Part shown: positions 43,272 to 50,613 of the stretch, piece by piece
Layout: every line of letters begins with the position of its first letter
Position numbering within the stretch: the first letter of the stretch is position 1
Source of the DNA: an uncultured Chitinophaga sp.
GTDB taxonomy: Bacteria > Bacteroidota > Bacteroidia > Chitinophagales > Chitinophagaceae
NCBI RefSeq assembly: GCF_937898475.1
Contig: NZ_CALEJS010000026.1
Location: 62,001 to 126,000, forward strand
Direction: 5' to 3'
DNA length: 64,000 bases
Notes under the pieces: model-generated
Seen by the model: the letters and a program-made list of their open reading frames with translations, nothing else
The model's database searches: none
Told to the model about the DNA's origin: nothing
Translations under genes and position numbers: made by a program

Positions 43272-43338
43272 TAATTTTGTTTTCATGAATATGGCACCGA
43301 TCATCTCTGCATATACGTTTAATAACCCCAAAATGTAA
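43272..43338 (+). other. Promoter-like element followed by a 17-codon frame
   Basis: The 359-bp gap from 43130 to 43488 holds TAATTTTG (43272-43279), an exact TAnnTTTG match, five bases before an ATG at 43285 that opens a 17-residue frame (MNMAPIISAYTFNNPKM, stop at 43336). The bases around the box nearly repeat those before the aminotransferase start at 23332-23348. Apart from this and the ArsR control region, nothing is seen in the gap. Whether the peptide is made is unknown. Confidence 0.25.
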
Positions 43339-43444
43339 CGGCCACCAGCCGTTATCACTGTTTACGCCTTTGTTTGTTGGCCCACCTTTTCTCCCATGCA
43401 GCTCAATATTAAGCTATTTCCAGGGCAAATATTTTATTCTATTT

Positions 43445-43460
43445 ATCGAAATATTTCGAT
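43445..43460. promoter_or_regulatory. 16-bp palindrome, probable ArsR operator
   Basis: ATCGAAATATTTCGAT is a perfect palindrome 29 bp before the ArsR start and just upstream of its -7 box. A half-site, ATCGAAA, recurs at 43776-43782 before the SDR gene. ArsR proteins bind such symmetrical AT-rich sites at their own promoters. Confidence 0.6.
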
Positions 43461-43476
43461 TTGTAAATTAATTTCC

Positions 43477-43484
43477 TATCTTTG
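43477..43484 (+). promoter_or_regulatory. -7 promoter element of the ArsR gene
   Basis: TATCTTTG is an exact TAnnTTTG match 4 bp before the ATG at 43489. A TTTG at 43460-43463 is only 13 bp upstream, too close for a good -33 element. The palindrome at 43445-43460 would cover the -33 region. Confidence 0.5.
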
Positions 43485-43488
43485 CATC

Positions 43489-43755
43489 ATGGATCTCAAC
43501 ATCGAGAAAGCAGCCAATGCGTTATCAGACAGGCATCGCCTGACTATCCTCCAGGAGGTGGCCAGGAACTGCAATGTTGCCTGTGGCGATTTTGAGCGGC
43601 TCACCGGCCTTTCACAACCGGCCGTTTCCCACCATGTCAAGATCCTGGTAGACGCAGGCCTGCTATCGTCAGATAAAAACGGCAGGCATGTACAACTCAG
43701 CGTAAATAAAGTCATGATGAGACACCTGTCTAACTTCTTTCAGCAATTCAGCTGA
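43489..43755 (+). CDS. ArsR/SmtB-family transcriptional regulator
   Basis: An 88-residue winged-helix regulator; start at MDLNIEKAANALSDRHRLTI, where the fold begins. The recognition helix region reads FERLTGLSQPAVSHHVKILVDAGLL, followed by a wing (SDKNGRHVQLSV). Cys residues in NCNVACGDF could be a redox or ligand site, but the classical ELCVCDL metal site is absent. A perfect palindrome lies at its promoter. It is followed after 72 bp by an SDR gene with a half-site upstream, so it may control both. Confidence 0.88.
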   Translation: MDLNIEKAANALSDRHRLTILQEVARNCNVACGDFERLTGLSQPAVSHHVKILVDAGLLSSDKNGRHVQLSVNKVMMRHLSNFFQQFS

Positions 43756-43827
43756 GCTTTTTTTTGCGCTAATCTATCGAAAACATTAAATACATCAATA
43801 TATAATCCAGATTAAATTGTCAACAAA

Positions 43828-44586
43828 ATGAGTCAGTTACAAAACAAAGTAGCCCTGATAACCGGCGCTAACAGTGGTATAGGTTACGCCACCGCCGCCG
43901 AATTCCTTGCCCAGGGCGCTAAAGTGATCATTACCGGCCGTAAAGAAGCCGCAATAAAAGAAGCCGTGGCTTCCCTCGGCAATGGTGTAGAAGGCTTCGT
44001 GGCTGATCAGAGCAAGCTGCAGGATGCCGAAGCCCTCGCTAAACACGTAAAGGAAAAATACGGTTCAATTGACATCCTCTTCGTTAACGCCGGTATCGCC
44101 CCAGGTTCTGCTTTCTCTGATGCAAGCGAGTCCCATTTCGATGAGGTGATGAACATCAACTTCAAAGGCGCTTTCTTCACTACCCAGAAGCTGCTGCCGG
44201 TATTGAAAGACGGCGGCGCCCTCATCTTCCTGTCATCCGTAGTGGCTAACAGCGGTTTGGTCGGTATGGCTGTTTACAACGCCAGTAAAGCAGCGCTGAA
44301 CTCCCTGGCCCGCACGCTCACCCATGAACTGGCGCCACGCGGTATCAGGGTAAATGCAGTAAATCCCGGCCCAATCAGAACGGCCATTCTCGCTAAAGAC
44401 GGCCGTACCAGCGCCGATGCAGAGGTGCTGTATGATCAGTTCTCAACGGTCGTTCCCTTGAAACGCATAGGTAACTCCGAAGAAGTAGCCAAACTTGTCA
44501 CCTTCCTCGCTTCTGACAATGCCACCTACATCAGCGGCGCAGAAGTGAACATTGACGGAGGGATGGGAGTAAACCCGATCATGTAA
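43828..44586 (+). CDS. Short-chain dehydrogenase/reductase
   Basis: A 252-residue classical SDR. The cofactor loop is ITGANSGIGYATA (TGxxxGxG, residues about 11-18), NAG occurs in VNAGIAPG, the catalytic Ser is in FLSSVVANSG and the catalytic pair is in YNASKAALN; NIDGGMGVN closes the fold. ITGRKEA after strand 2 suggests NADP(H) preference through its Arg. It oxidises or reduces an unknown alcohol or carbonyl. It follows the ArsR gene and is probably controlled by it; a terminator lies 28 bp downstream. Confidence 0.93.
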   Translation: MSQLQNKVALITGANSGIGYATAAEFLAQGAKVIITGRKEAAIKEAVASLGNGVEGFVADQSKLQDAEALAKHVKEKYGSIDILFVNAGIAPGSAFSDASESHFDEVMNINFKGAFFTTQKLLPVLKDGGALIFLSSVVANSGLVGMAVYNASKAALNSLARTLTHELAPRGIRVNAVNPGPIRTAILAKDGRTSADAEVLYDQFSTVVPLKRIGNSEEVAKLVTFLASDNATYISGAEVNIDGGMGVNPIM

Positions 44587-44613
44587 TAATAAGTACAGCC
44601 ATAAGAACTATAT

Positions 44614-44648
44614 CCCGTGCCCTGCATATCGCAGGCACGGGTTTGTTA
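44614..44648 (+). terminator. Rho-independent terminator after the SDR gene
   Basis: CCCGTGCC at 44614 pairs with GGCACGGG ending at 44641, and the stem is extended inward by CTGC/GCAG with one bulged base. The sequence TTTGTT follows. It terminates the ArsR-SDR transcripts. Confidence 0.75.
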
Positions 44649-44669
44649 CTGATACAATTTTACCCTTCA

Positions 44670-44713
44670 TCAAGTCCACCTCAGGTCCACCTTATGTCCA
44701 GCTCACCTTCAGT
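44670..44713. repeat. Degenerate 11-bp tandem repeats (GTCCACC type)
   Basis: Successive 11-bp units read TCAAGTCCACC, TCAGGTCCACC, TTATGTCCAGC and TCACCTTCAGT. They lie in the 374-bp gap between the SDR and TetR genes (44587-44960), which has no supported gene; the gap holds a terminator, two such arrays and the TetR promoter. Confidence 0.55.
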
Positions 44714-44771
44714 TCTACAAAGGGTTTACTGGCCGCATACACCTGATATGCTCCTTGGGTTAATTTAGTAT

Positions 44772-44824
44772 AAGCTTAGCAAGCGTTTAGTAAGGGTTTA
44801 GTAAGTGTTTAGTACTTGCTTAGC
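44772..44824. repeat. 11-bp tandem repeats (AAGnGTTTAGT type)
   Basis: Units are AAGCTTAGC, AAGCGTTTAGT, AAGGGTTTAGT, AAGTGTTTAGT and ACTTGCTTAGC. The three central units differ at one base only. The period equals that of the array 60 bp upstream. The array ends about 75 bp before the TetR -33 element. Confidence 0.7.
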
Positions 44825-44900
44825 CGGCTACCTGCCGGCCGTACATCCCAGCCGGCTATGATCCCTTTTCCTCCCTATTGTAAGCTTTTCAAAAATTTAT

Positions 44901-44930
44901 TTTGCAGTTTCCGTTCTTTGCCTACCTTTG
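44901..44930 (+). promoter_or_regulatory. Promoter of the TetR gene
   Basis: TTTG (44901-44904), an 18-bp spacer and TACCTTTG (44923-44930) form a textbook Bacteroidota -33/-7 pair. The TetR operator begins 3 bp further downstream and would cover the start of transcription. Confidence 0.75.
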
Positions 44931-44932
44931 CA

Positions 44933-44948
44933 TTAACCAAATGGTTAA
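44933..44948. promoter_or_regulatory. TetR operator O1
   Basis: TTAACCAAATGGTTAA is a near-perfect inverted repeat (TTAACCA/TGGTTAA arms) placed over the expected transcript start of the TetR gene. A close copy precedes the TolC gene at 45587. The 14 bases TTTGCATTAACCAA are identical at both places. Confidence 0.7.
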
Positions 44949-44960
44949 ACTTTATAGTTT

Positions 44961-45569
44961 ATGTCGCAGGAAAAGAGTACGGAAGAACAGATCATTGCAG
45001 CAGCTAAGAAAATTTTTTTACAGAAAGGACTGGCAGGCGCCCGAATGCAGGATATAGCAGATGAAGCCGGTATCAATAAGGCATTACTTCATTACTACTA
45101 CCGCAGTAAAGACAAGTTATTTGACATCGTGTTCGATGAAGCCTTCGATAAGGTCATCTCCCGGCTGTCCACAATCATCAGCACCAACATGTCACTGCCG
45201 GATAGGATCCGCAGCATTGTTCGCGGCTATATCGAGGGGCTTGCTGAAAATCCCCATCTTCCGCTATTCATTTTGAATGAACTGCAACAGGACCCGGAAC
45301 TGCTGATCCGGAAGTTTAAGGCAAAGCCCAACTTCCCGAACCTGCAGCTCTTCCTGATGGAAATTGCCAGGGCAGGAGAGCAGGGCACTATCCGGAAAAT
45401 CAGTCCCATACAATTAATGATCAACATCTTGTCGCTCTGCGTGTTTCCCTTTGCCGCCCGGCCCCTGCTGAAAGGTGTGGTAGGTATGGATGATGTGCAG
45501 TTTCGCCTGCTGACAGAAGAAAGAAAAGAGCTGGTAGCCGACTTTATCTTAAAGGCTATTGAGCCGTAA
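44961..45569 (+). CDS. TetR/AcrR-family transcriptional regulator
   Basis: A 202-residue repressor. Residues 5-55 are the TetR DNA-binding domain (IIAAAKKIFLQKGLAGARMQ, IADEAGINKALLHYYYRSKDKLF); the rest is the all-helical ligand domain. It precedes a six-gene efflux operon, and matching operators sit at its own promoter and before the first efflux gene. The simplest reading is repression of itself and the pump, relieved by a pump substrate. Confidence 0.93.
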   Translation: MSQEKSTEEQIIAAAKKIFLQKGLAGARMQDIADEAGINKALLHYYYRSKDKLFDIVFDEAFDKVISRLSTIISTNMSLPDRIRSIVRGYIEGLAENPHLPLFILNELQQDPELLIRKFKAKPNFPNLQLFLMEIARAGEQGTIRKISPIQLMINILSLCVFPFAARPLLKGVVGMDDVQFRLLTEERKELVADFILKAIEP

Positions 45570-45586
45570 ATTTTTTTGCTTTTGCA

Positions 45587-45602
45587 TTAACCAATTAGTT
45601 AA
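45587..45602. promoter_or_regulatory. TetR operator O2 at the efflux operon promoter
   Basis: TTAACCAATTAGTTAA is an inverted repeat with one mismatch and closely resembles O1. It lies 2 bp after TGCTTTTG (45577-45584), a one-mismatch -7 box, and 15 bp before the TolC start, the same geometry as O1. Confidence 0.68.
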
Positions 45603-45617
45603 ATAAATCAGTTAAAC

Positions 45618-46880
45618 ATGAAGCGTTTAGTTTGGGTTCTGCTCTTATGTTCCGGTCAGTTGTACGCCCAGGACAGTACCCTGCTCACCCTTGACCAGGT
45701 GCAGCAGCTGGCGTGCAACAACTACCCGCTGTTAAGACAAAAACCGGTACTCGACAGCATTTTGCGCCTGCAGGTAAAAAATACCAACAGCGCCTTCCTG
45801 CCCCAGGCAGAGCTGAACGGGCAGGCCACCTACCAGAGCGCTGTTACCGAAATTCCCTTCAAGGTGCCAGGGGTGAACATCCCGGAATTTTCCAAAGACC
45901 AGTACAGGGCCACCATCGATGTGAAACAACTATTGTACGATGGCGGGGCCACCCGTGAACAGCGCCAGCTGCAGGCCGTACAACAGCAAACAGAGCAACA
46001 ACGTATTGAAGTGGAACTGTACAAGGTGAAACGGCAGGTTACCCAAACCTATTTCAACGCACTGCTGGCAGAAGAGTATATTAAAGCGGCCCGTCTTAAC
46101 CAGGATGACATCCGCCAGCGGATAGAACGCCTTTCCGCCGGTGTACAGCATGGTACCGTACTGCCCTCCAATGTAAACATCCTGAAAGCTGAGCTGCTGC
46201 GCACCGAACAACAGGAGCTCTCCGCCGCCGCCTCCCGCGATGGACAGCTGGCCGTATTGCAGCTGCTGACCGGTTACCAGGCCCCCGGACCTGTAAAGCT
46301 GGCTATCCCTTCCATCAACGCCGTACCCGAAACAGATACGCTGCTGAGGCCTGAACTGCAGCTGTACCGCCTGCAGGTCTCCGCCCTGGACCACCAGGCA
46401 AAACTAACGGCTACCCGCCCCATGCCGCGTGTAAGCGCCTTTGTACAGGGCGGCTACGGAAGGCCGGGCCTCAATATGCTCAATAATGATTTCGCCGGCT
46501 TCTATATGACGGGTATCCGCCTCAACTGGACCCTCTGGAACTGGCGCTACCATCGCAAAGAACAGGATATCCTGCGCCTGCAGCAAAAGAATATTGATCA
46601 CCAGTCAGCCGCCTTTACGCTCAATACCCGTACCCAGCTGGCGCAGCAACGTACTGATATCAGGCGCCTGCTGCAAACACTGGAGAAAGATGATGAGATC
46701 CTGGACCTGCGAACCAGCGTCAAAGAGTCCAGCGCCGTGCAGCTCGATAACGGTGTTATTACCGTGCACGATTATATCACCGATCTCAATGCCGTTATGC
46801 AGGCCCGTATAGATCAAAGCACCCACCAGGTGCAGCTGGCACTCGCCCGTATCAATTATCAGCTTATTCAAGGATATTAA
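45618..46880 (+). CDS. TolC-family outer-membrane efflux protein
   Basis: A 420-residue outer-membrane channel subunit. Signal peptide MKRLVWVLLLCSGQLYAQ, then two repeats of the TolC helical hairpin: LTLDQVQQLACNNYPLLRQKP and YKVKRQVTQTYFNALLAEEYI in the first half, VSALDHQAKLTATRPMPRVSAF and LDNGVITVHDYITDLNAVMQA in the second. It should form the exit duct for the HlyD-like and ABC proteins encoded behind it. The next gene starts 3 bp after its stop. It is under operator O2. Confidence 0.93.
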   Translation: MKRLVWVLLLCSGQLYAQDSTLLTLDQVQQLACNNYPLLRQKPVLDSILRLQVKNTNSAFLPQAELNGQATYQSAVTEIPFKVPGVNIPEFSKDQYRATIDVKQLLYDGGATREQRQLQAVQQQTEQQRIEVELYKVKRQVTQTYFNALLAEEYIKAARLNQDDIRQRIERLSAGVQHGTVLPSNVNILKAELLRTEQQELSAAASRDGQLAVLQLLTGYQAPGPVKLAIPSINAVPETDTLLRPELQLYRLQVSALDHQAKLTATRPMPRVSAFVQGGYGRPGLNMLNNDFAGFYMTGIRLNWTLWNWRYHRKEQDILRLQQKNIDHQSAAFTLNTRTQLAQQRTDIRRLLQTLEKDDEILDLRTSVKESSAVQLDNGVITVHDYITDLNAVMQARIDQSTHQVQLALARINYQLIQGY

Positions 46881-46883
46881 CAC

Positions 46884-47813
46884 ATGCTACACATACAAAA
46901 AAACAGCACTACTATGCGCAGCGCATTCACCGCTATCATACTGGCAGCCCTGTTGCCGTCCTGCCGCTCTTATGATGATCATGCAGACGCCTACGGGAAT
47001 TTCGAGGCAGTAGAAACCGTTGTATCAGCAGAAGGCACCGGTAAACTGCTTTCATTCATGGTGGAAGAAGGTATGACTTTACCTGCAGACACAATTGTGG
47101 GCTGGATTGATTCCACCCAGCTGCACCTCAAAAGATCTCAGCTGAAAGCCAACATAAAAGCGGTACTAAGCAAGATACCGGAGAAAGATCCGCAGCTGGA
47201 AGTGATCCGTGAACAGATCGCCGTGCAAAAACGTGAACGGCAGCGTTTCGAGAACCTGGTAAAGGCCAATGCGGCCACCCCCAAACAACTGGATGATATC
47301 AACTACCAGATCGGCATCCTGGAAAAACAGTACCGCTCCCTGGCATCTACGCTCAATACGCAGGTCAGCGGCTACAGCAGCGAAACGCGCCCCCTGGAAG
47401 AGCAGGTTTTGCAGGTAAATGACCAGTTGCGCCAGTCACGCGTTACCAACCCCGTAAACGGCACCGTATTGATCAAATACGTGGAAAAGGGAGAGGTGGT
47501 GAACTATGGCAAACCGCTGTATAAAATAGCAGACCTGTCTGCGCTTAATCTGCGCGCCTACATCGGTGAAGAGCAACTGGGACAGGTGAAGGTAGGGCAG
47601 CAGGTAACCGTGCTCACAGACCTGCCTGGCGGTAAATACCGCGAATGGACCGGTACGGTTACCTGGGTATCTGCTGAAGCAGAATTCACACCTAAAGTGA
47701 TCCAGACCAAAGAAGAACGTACCAACCTGGTGTACGCAATAAAAGTAAGGGTAAAGAACGATGGCAGCCTCAAGATCGGGATGCCCGCAGAACTGAAACT
47801 CGCAAAACAATAA
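46884..47813 (+). CDS. HlyD-like membrane-fusion lipoprotein
   Basis: A 309-residue periplasmic adaptor. The signal ends in a lipobox at LLPSC, seen best from the in-frame ATG at 46914; the ATG at 46884 lies 3 bp after the TolC stop, so the start is uncertain. A biotinyl-lipoyl-like part (VSAEGTGKLLSFMVEEGMTL, VTNPVNGTVLIKYVEKGEVV) brackets a coiled-coil hairpin (VIREQIAVQKRERQRFENLV). A beta-barrel with GEEQLGQVKVGQQVTVLTD and a closing GMPAELKL follows. It joins the TolC duct to the ABC permeases. Confidence 0.92.
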   Translation: MLHIQKNSTTMRSAFTAIILAALLPSCRSYDDHADAYGNFEAVETVVSAEGTGKLLSFMVEEGMTLPADTIVGWIDSTQLHLKRSQLKANIKAVLSKIPEKDPQLEVIREQIAVQKRERQRFENLVKANAATPKQLDDINYQIGILEKQYRSLASTLNTQVSGYSSETRPLEEQVLQVNDQLRQSRVTNPVNGTVLIKYVEKGEVVNYGKPLYKIADLSALNLRAYIGEEQLGQVKVGQQVTVLTDLPGGKYREWTGTVTWVSAEAEFTPKVIQTKEERTNLVYAIKVRVKNDGSLKIGMPAELKLAKQ

Positions 47814-47816
47814 CTG

Positions 47817-48737
47817 ATGCAGACACCCATTGTTGTACAGGATGTGCATAAAAGCTTCGGCGCGGTAAAGGCCCTGCATAATATATCCTTCACCGTTCAG
47901 GAAGGTGAATTGTTTGGCCTCATTGGTCCCGATGGCGCTGGTAAATCCACCCTGTTCCGCATCCTCACCACTTTATTGCTGGCAGATAAGGGACAGGCTA
48001 CGGTTAACGGATTAGATGTTGTAAAAGACTATAAGGCCATCCGCAAAATAGCGGGCTACATGCCGGGACGCTTTTCTCTCTACCAGGATCTTACCGTAGA
48101 AGAGAACCTTCATTTCTTTGCCACTATCTTCAACACCACCGTTGAAGCAAATTATGATTTGATAGAAGAGATCTACGTACAGATAGCGCCCTTTAAGAAA
48201 CGTCCTGCTGGTAAGCTGTCTGGCGGCATGAAGCAAAAGCTGGCCCTCTGCTGTGCACTGGTACATAAACCGGCTGTGCTTTTTCTCGACGAGCCTACCA
48301 CCGGTGTAGACCCTGTATCCCGCAAGGAGTTCTGGGACATGCTGCAGCGGCTTAAACAGAAAGGCATCGCCATACTGGTATCTACACCTTATATGGATGA
48401 AGCCATGCTTTGCGACCGCGTAGCCCTGATACAGAACGGTCAGCTGCTGAACATTGATACGCCGCAGCATATCATAGCGCAGTTCAGCAAACCAATGTGG
48501 GCGGTAAGGGCCAAGCATATGTACCGGCTGATACAAGACCTGCGGGCATTCCCGGGTACAGACAGCTGCTATGCTTTTGGCGAATACCTCCATCTTACCC
48601 TGAAAGACGGCACAGCGGGCGTAGATGCGCTGCAGGCGTACCTTGACACCAAACACCATGAAGCGTTCACCATGTTTTCCATACAGGCGGGCATAGAAGA
48701 TTGCTTCATGGAACTGATGAACACAGAAAATGTATAG
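47817..48737 (+). CDS. ABC transporter ATP-binding protein (drug-efflux type, first)
   Basis: A 306-residue ATPase of the CcmA/DrrA group. Walker A is GPDGAGKST, signature LSGGMKQKLAL, Walker B VLFLDEPTTG. Residues after about 230 form the C-terminal extension common in this group. The layout of two ATPase genes in a row followed by two permease genes is that of YbhF/RbbA-like exporters, where the two ATPases are often fused. It follows the adaptor gene by 3 bp. Confidence 0.93.
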   Translation: MQTPIVVQDVHKSFGAVKALHNISFTVQEGELFGLIGPDGAGKSTLFRILTTLLLADKGQATVNGLDVVKDYKAIRKIAGYMPGRFSLYQDLTVEENLHFFATIFNTTVEANYDLIEEIYVQIAPFKKRPAGKLSGGMKQKLALCCALVHKPAVLFLDEPTTGVDPVSRKEFWDMLQRLKQKGIAILVSTPYMDEAMLCDRVALIQNGQLLNIDTPQHIIAQFSKPMWAVRAKHMYRLIQDLRAFPGTDSCYAFGEYLHLTLKDGTAGVDALQAYLDTKHHEAFTMFSIQAGIEDCFMELMNTENV

Positions 48738-48740
48738 CAC

Positions 48741-49472
48741 ATGGATCCGATCATTACCAACGGCCTTACGAAAAGATTCGGCAGCTTTATCGCTACCAAC
48801 GCCATCACCTTTGAAGTGAAGAAAGGCGAGATCTTTGGCTTCCTGGGCGCCAATGGTGCAGGAAAGACCACCGCCATGCGCATGCTTTGCGGACTTCTGC
48901 GCCCCAGCAGCGGAACAGCAAAAGTAGCCGGTTATGACGTATACACACAGTCAGAGAAGATTAAGCAGAACATCGGTTACATGAGCCAGAAATTCTCCCT
49001 GTATGAAGATCTGAAAGTGAAAGAGAACATCCGTTTTTATGGCGGCATCTATGGTTTAAGTGATAAAGCAATAAAGGAAAAAACCACCCAGCTGCTGAAG
49101 AAACTGCAGATGGAGGCAGAGGCGGATCAGCTGGTGAGCGCCCTGCCCCTCGGCTGGAAGCAGAAACTGTCTTTCTCTATCGCCATCCTGCACGATCCTT
49201 CCATCGTATTCCTGGACGAGCCTACCGGCGGCGTGGACCCGCTTACCCGGCGCCAGTTCTGGGACCTGATCTACGAAGCGGCCAGCCGCGGTGTAACCGT
49301 ATTCGTTACTACACACTATATGGACGAGGCAGAATACTGCGACCGGGTCTCTATTATGGTGGATGGCCGTATCCGCGCGCTGGACACGCCCCGCCGCCTG
49401 AGAGAACAGTTCAGCGCTGCATCCATGGACGATGTGTTCCTGCAACTCGCCCGCGAAAAAGCAAAAAGCTAA
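48741..49472 (+). CDS. ABC transporter ATP-binding protein (drug-efflux type, second)
   Basis: A 243-residue ATPase with Walker A GANGAGKTT, Walker B IVFLDEPTGG and a switch His in TTHYMDEAEYCD. The signature motif is degenerate (LPLGWKQKLSF instead of LSGGQ), a variant I recall from the second half of YbhF/RbbA-like proteins. It follows the first ATPase by 3 bp and probably forms a heterodimer with it. The stop codon lies inside an intergenic repeat of the GCTAA type. Confidence 0.92.
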   Translation: MDPIITNGLTKRFGSFIATNAITFEVKKGEIFGFLGANGAGKTTAMRMLCGLLRPSSGTAKVAGYDVYTQSEKIKQNIGYMSQKFSLYEDLKVKENIRFYGGIYGLSDKAIKEKTTQLLKKLQMEAEADQLVSALPLGWKQKLSFSIAILHDPSIVFLDEPTGGVDPLTRRQFWDLIYEAASRGVTVFVTTHYMDEAEYCDRVSIMVDGRIRALDTPRRLREQFSAASMDDVFLQLAREKAKS

Positions 49473-49499
49473 CTGCTAATCGCTAACAGCCAAAAGCTC
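49461..49499. repeat. GCTAA-type short repeat at a gene 3' end
   Basis: The stretch includes AAAAGCTAACTGCTAATCGC and AGCCAAAAGCT. It starts inside the last codons of the ABC ATPase, whose stop is the TAA of AGCTAA, and fills most of the gap to the permease gene. Related stretches occur at 57485, 61895 and 62916. Confidence 0.6.
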
Positions 49500-49506
49500 A
49501 CCCAAC

Positions 49507-50613
49507 ATGCGTCAATTTATCGTATTTGCCAGAAAAGAATTTTACCACATCTTCCGCGACAGGCGCACCCTGCTGATCCTGTTCGGTATGCCCATTGTGC
49601 AGATCATCCTTTTTGGCTTTGCCATTACCAACGAAATAAAGAATGCGGACATAGCCGTGCTCGATCAGTCAAAGGATTATTACAGCAGCCGCCTGGTGCA
49701 AAAGCTGACTGCCGGCGGCTATTTCCGTATAGACCGTAACCTGCGTGATCAGTCTTCCATCACGGCGGCTTTCCGCGAAGGACGTATCAAAATGGCAGTA
49801 GTAATAGCGCCTGAATTCAGTCAGTCATTCCACCATCATAACAAGGGCCGGGTACAGCTCCTGGCAGATGCGGGTGATCCCAATACCGCCACTACGCTGA
49901 TCAACTACGCCACTGCCATCATTGGCAATTTTCAGCAGGAACTGAACGGCGAGCTGGAGCTGCCGCTTACCATCGATACCACTGTTACCATGGAGTACAA
50001 CCCCGCGCTGAAAAGTGTGTTCCTTTTTGTACCGGGTGTGATGACCCTCATCCTGCTGCTGGTATCCGCTATGATGACCTCCATTACCATTGCCCGTGAA
50101 AAGGAGCTGGGCACTATGGAAATACTGCTGGTATCGCCGCTGCCTCCTGCCCTGATCATAGTAGGTAAAGTGGTGCCGTATATCGTACTGTCATTCATCA
50201 ACGCGCTGATCATTCTGACCATGGGTGTATTTATCTTCGGTATGCCCATTAAAGGAAGCCTGGTATTGCTGCTGGCAGAATGTGTGCTGTTTGTGCTTAC
50301 ATCGCTTTCTCTGGGTATTTTGATCTCGTCGGTCACCGATAAGCAGCAAACGGCCATGATGGCCTCCATGATGGGATTGCTGATGCCCACTGCCTTACTC
50401 TCCGGGTTTATATTTCCCATTGAAAGCATGCCCCTGCCATTGCAATGGCTGTCTAATATCATGCCTGCAAAATGGTTCATCATCATCCTGAAAGATATCA
50501 TGCTGAAAGGTTCGGGCCTGCAGTATGTATGGCCGCAAACACTGGTGCTGGTGGGTATGACGCTGTTCTTTGTAATAATGAGCATACGAAACTTTAAAAT
50601 CCGTTTAAGCTGA
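49507..50613 (+). CDS. ABC-2 type permease (efflux, first)
   Basis: A 368-residue membrane protein of the YbhS/YhhJ type. It has one N-terminal helix (RRTLLILFGMPIVQIILFGFAI), a large extracytoplasmic domain, then five helices beginning VFLFVPGVMTLILLLVSAMMTSITIAREKELGTMEILLVSP, where REKELGTME is the family contact motif. The end overlaps the next start by one base (TGATG). It pairs with the following permease. Confidence 0.92.
   Translation: MRQFIVFARKEFYHIFRDRRTLLILFGMPIVQIILFGFAITNEIKNADIAVLDQSKDYYSSRLVQKLTAGGYFRIDRNLRDQSSITAAFREGRIKMAVVIAPEFSQSFHHHNKGRVQLLADAGDPNTATTLINYATAIIGNFQQELNGELELPLTIDTTVTMEYNPALKSVFLFVPGVMTLILLLVSAMMTSITIAREKELGTMEILLVSPLPPALIIVGKVVPYIVLSFINALIILTMGVFIFGMPIKGSLVLLLAECVLFVLTSLSLGILISSVTDKQQTAMMASMMGLLMPTALLSGFIFPIESMPLPLQWLSNIMPAKWFIIILKDIMLKGSGLQYVWPQTLVLVGMTLFFVIMSIRNFKIRLS

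Noticed and set aside
44772..44824. The 11-bp repeats as a CRISPR array.
   Set aside because: Units are too short, there are no unique spacers, and no cas genes are in the window.
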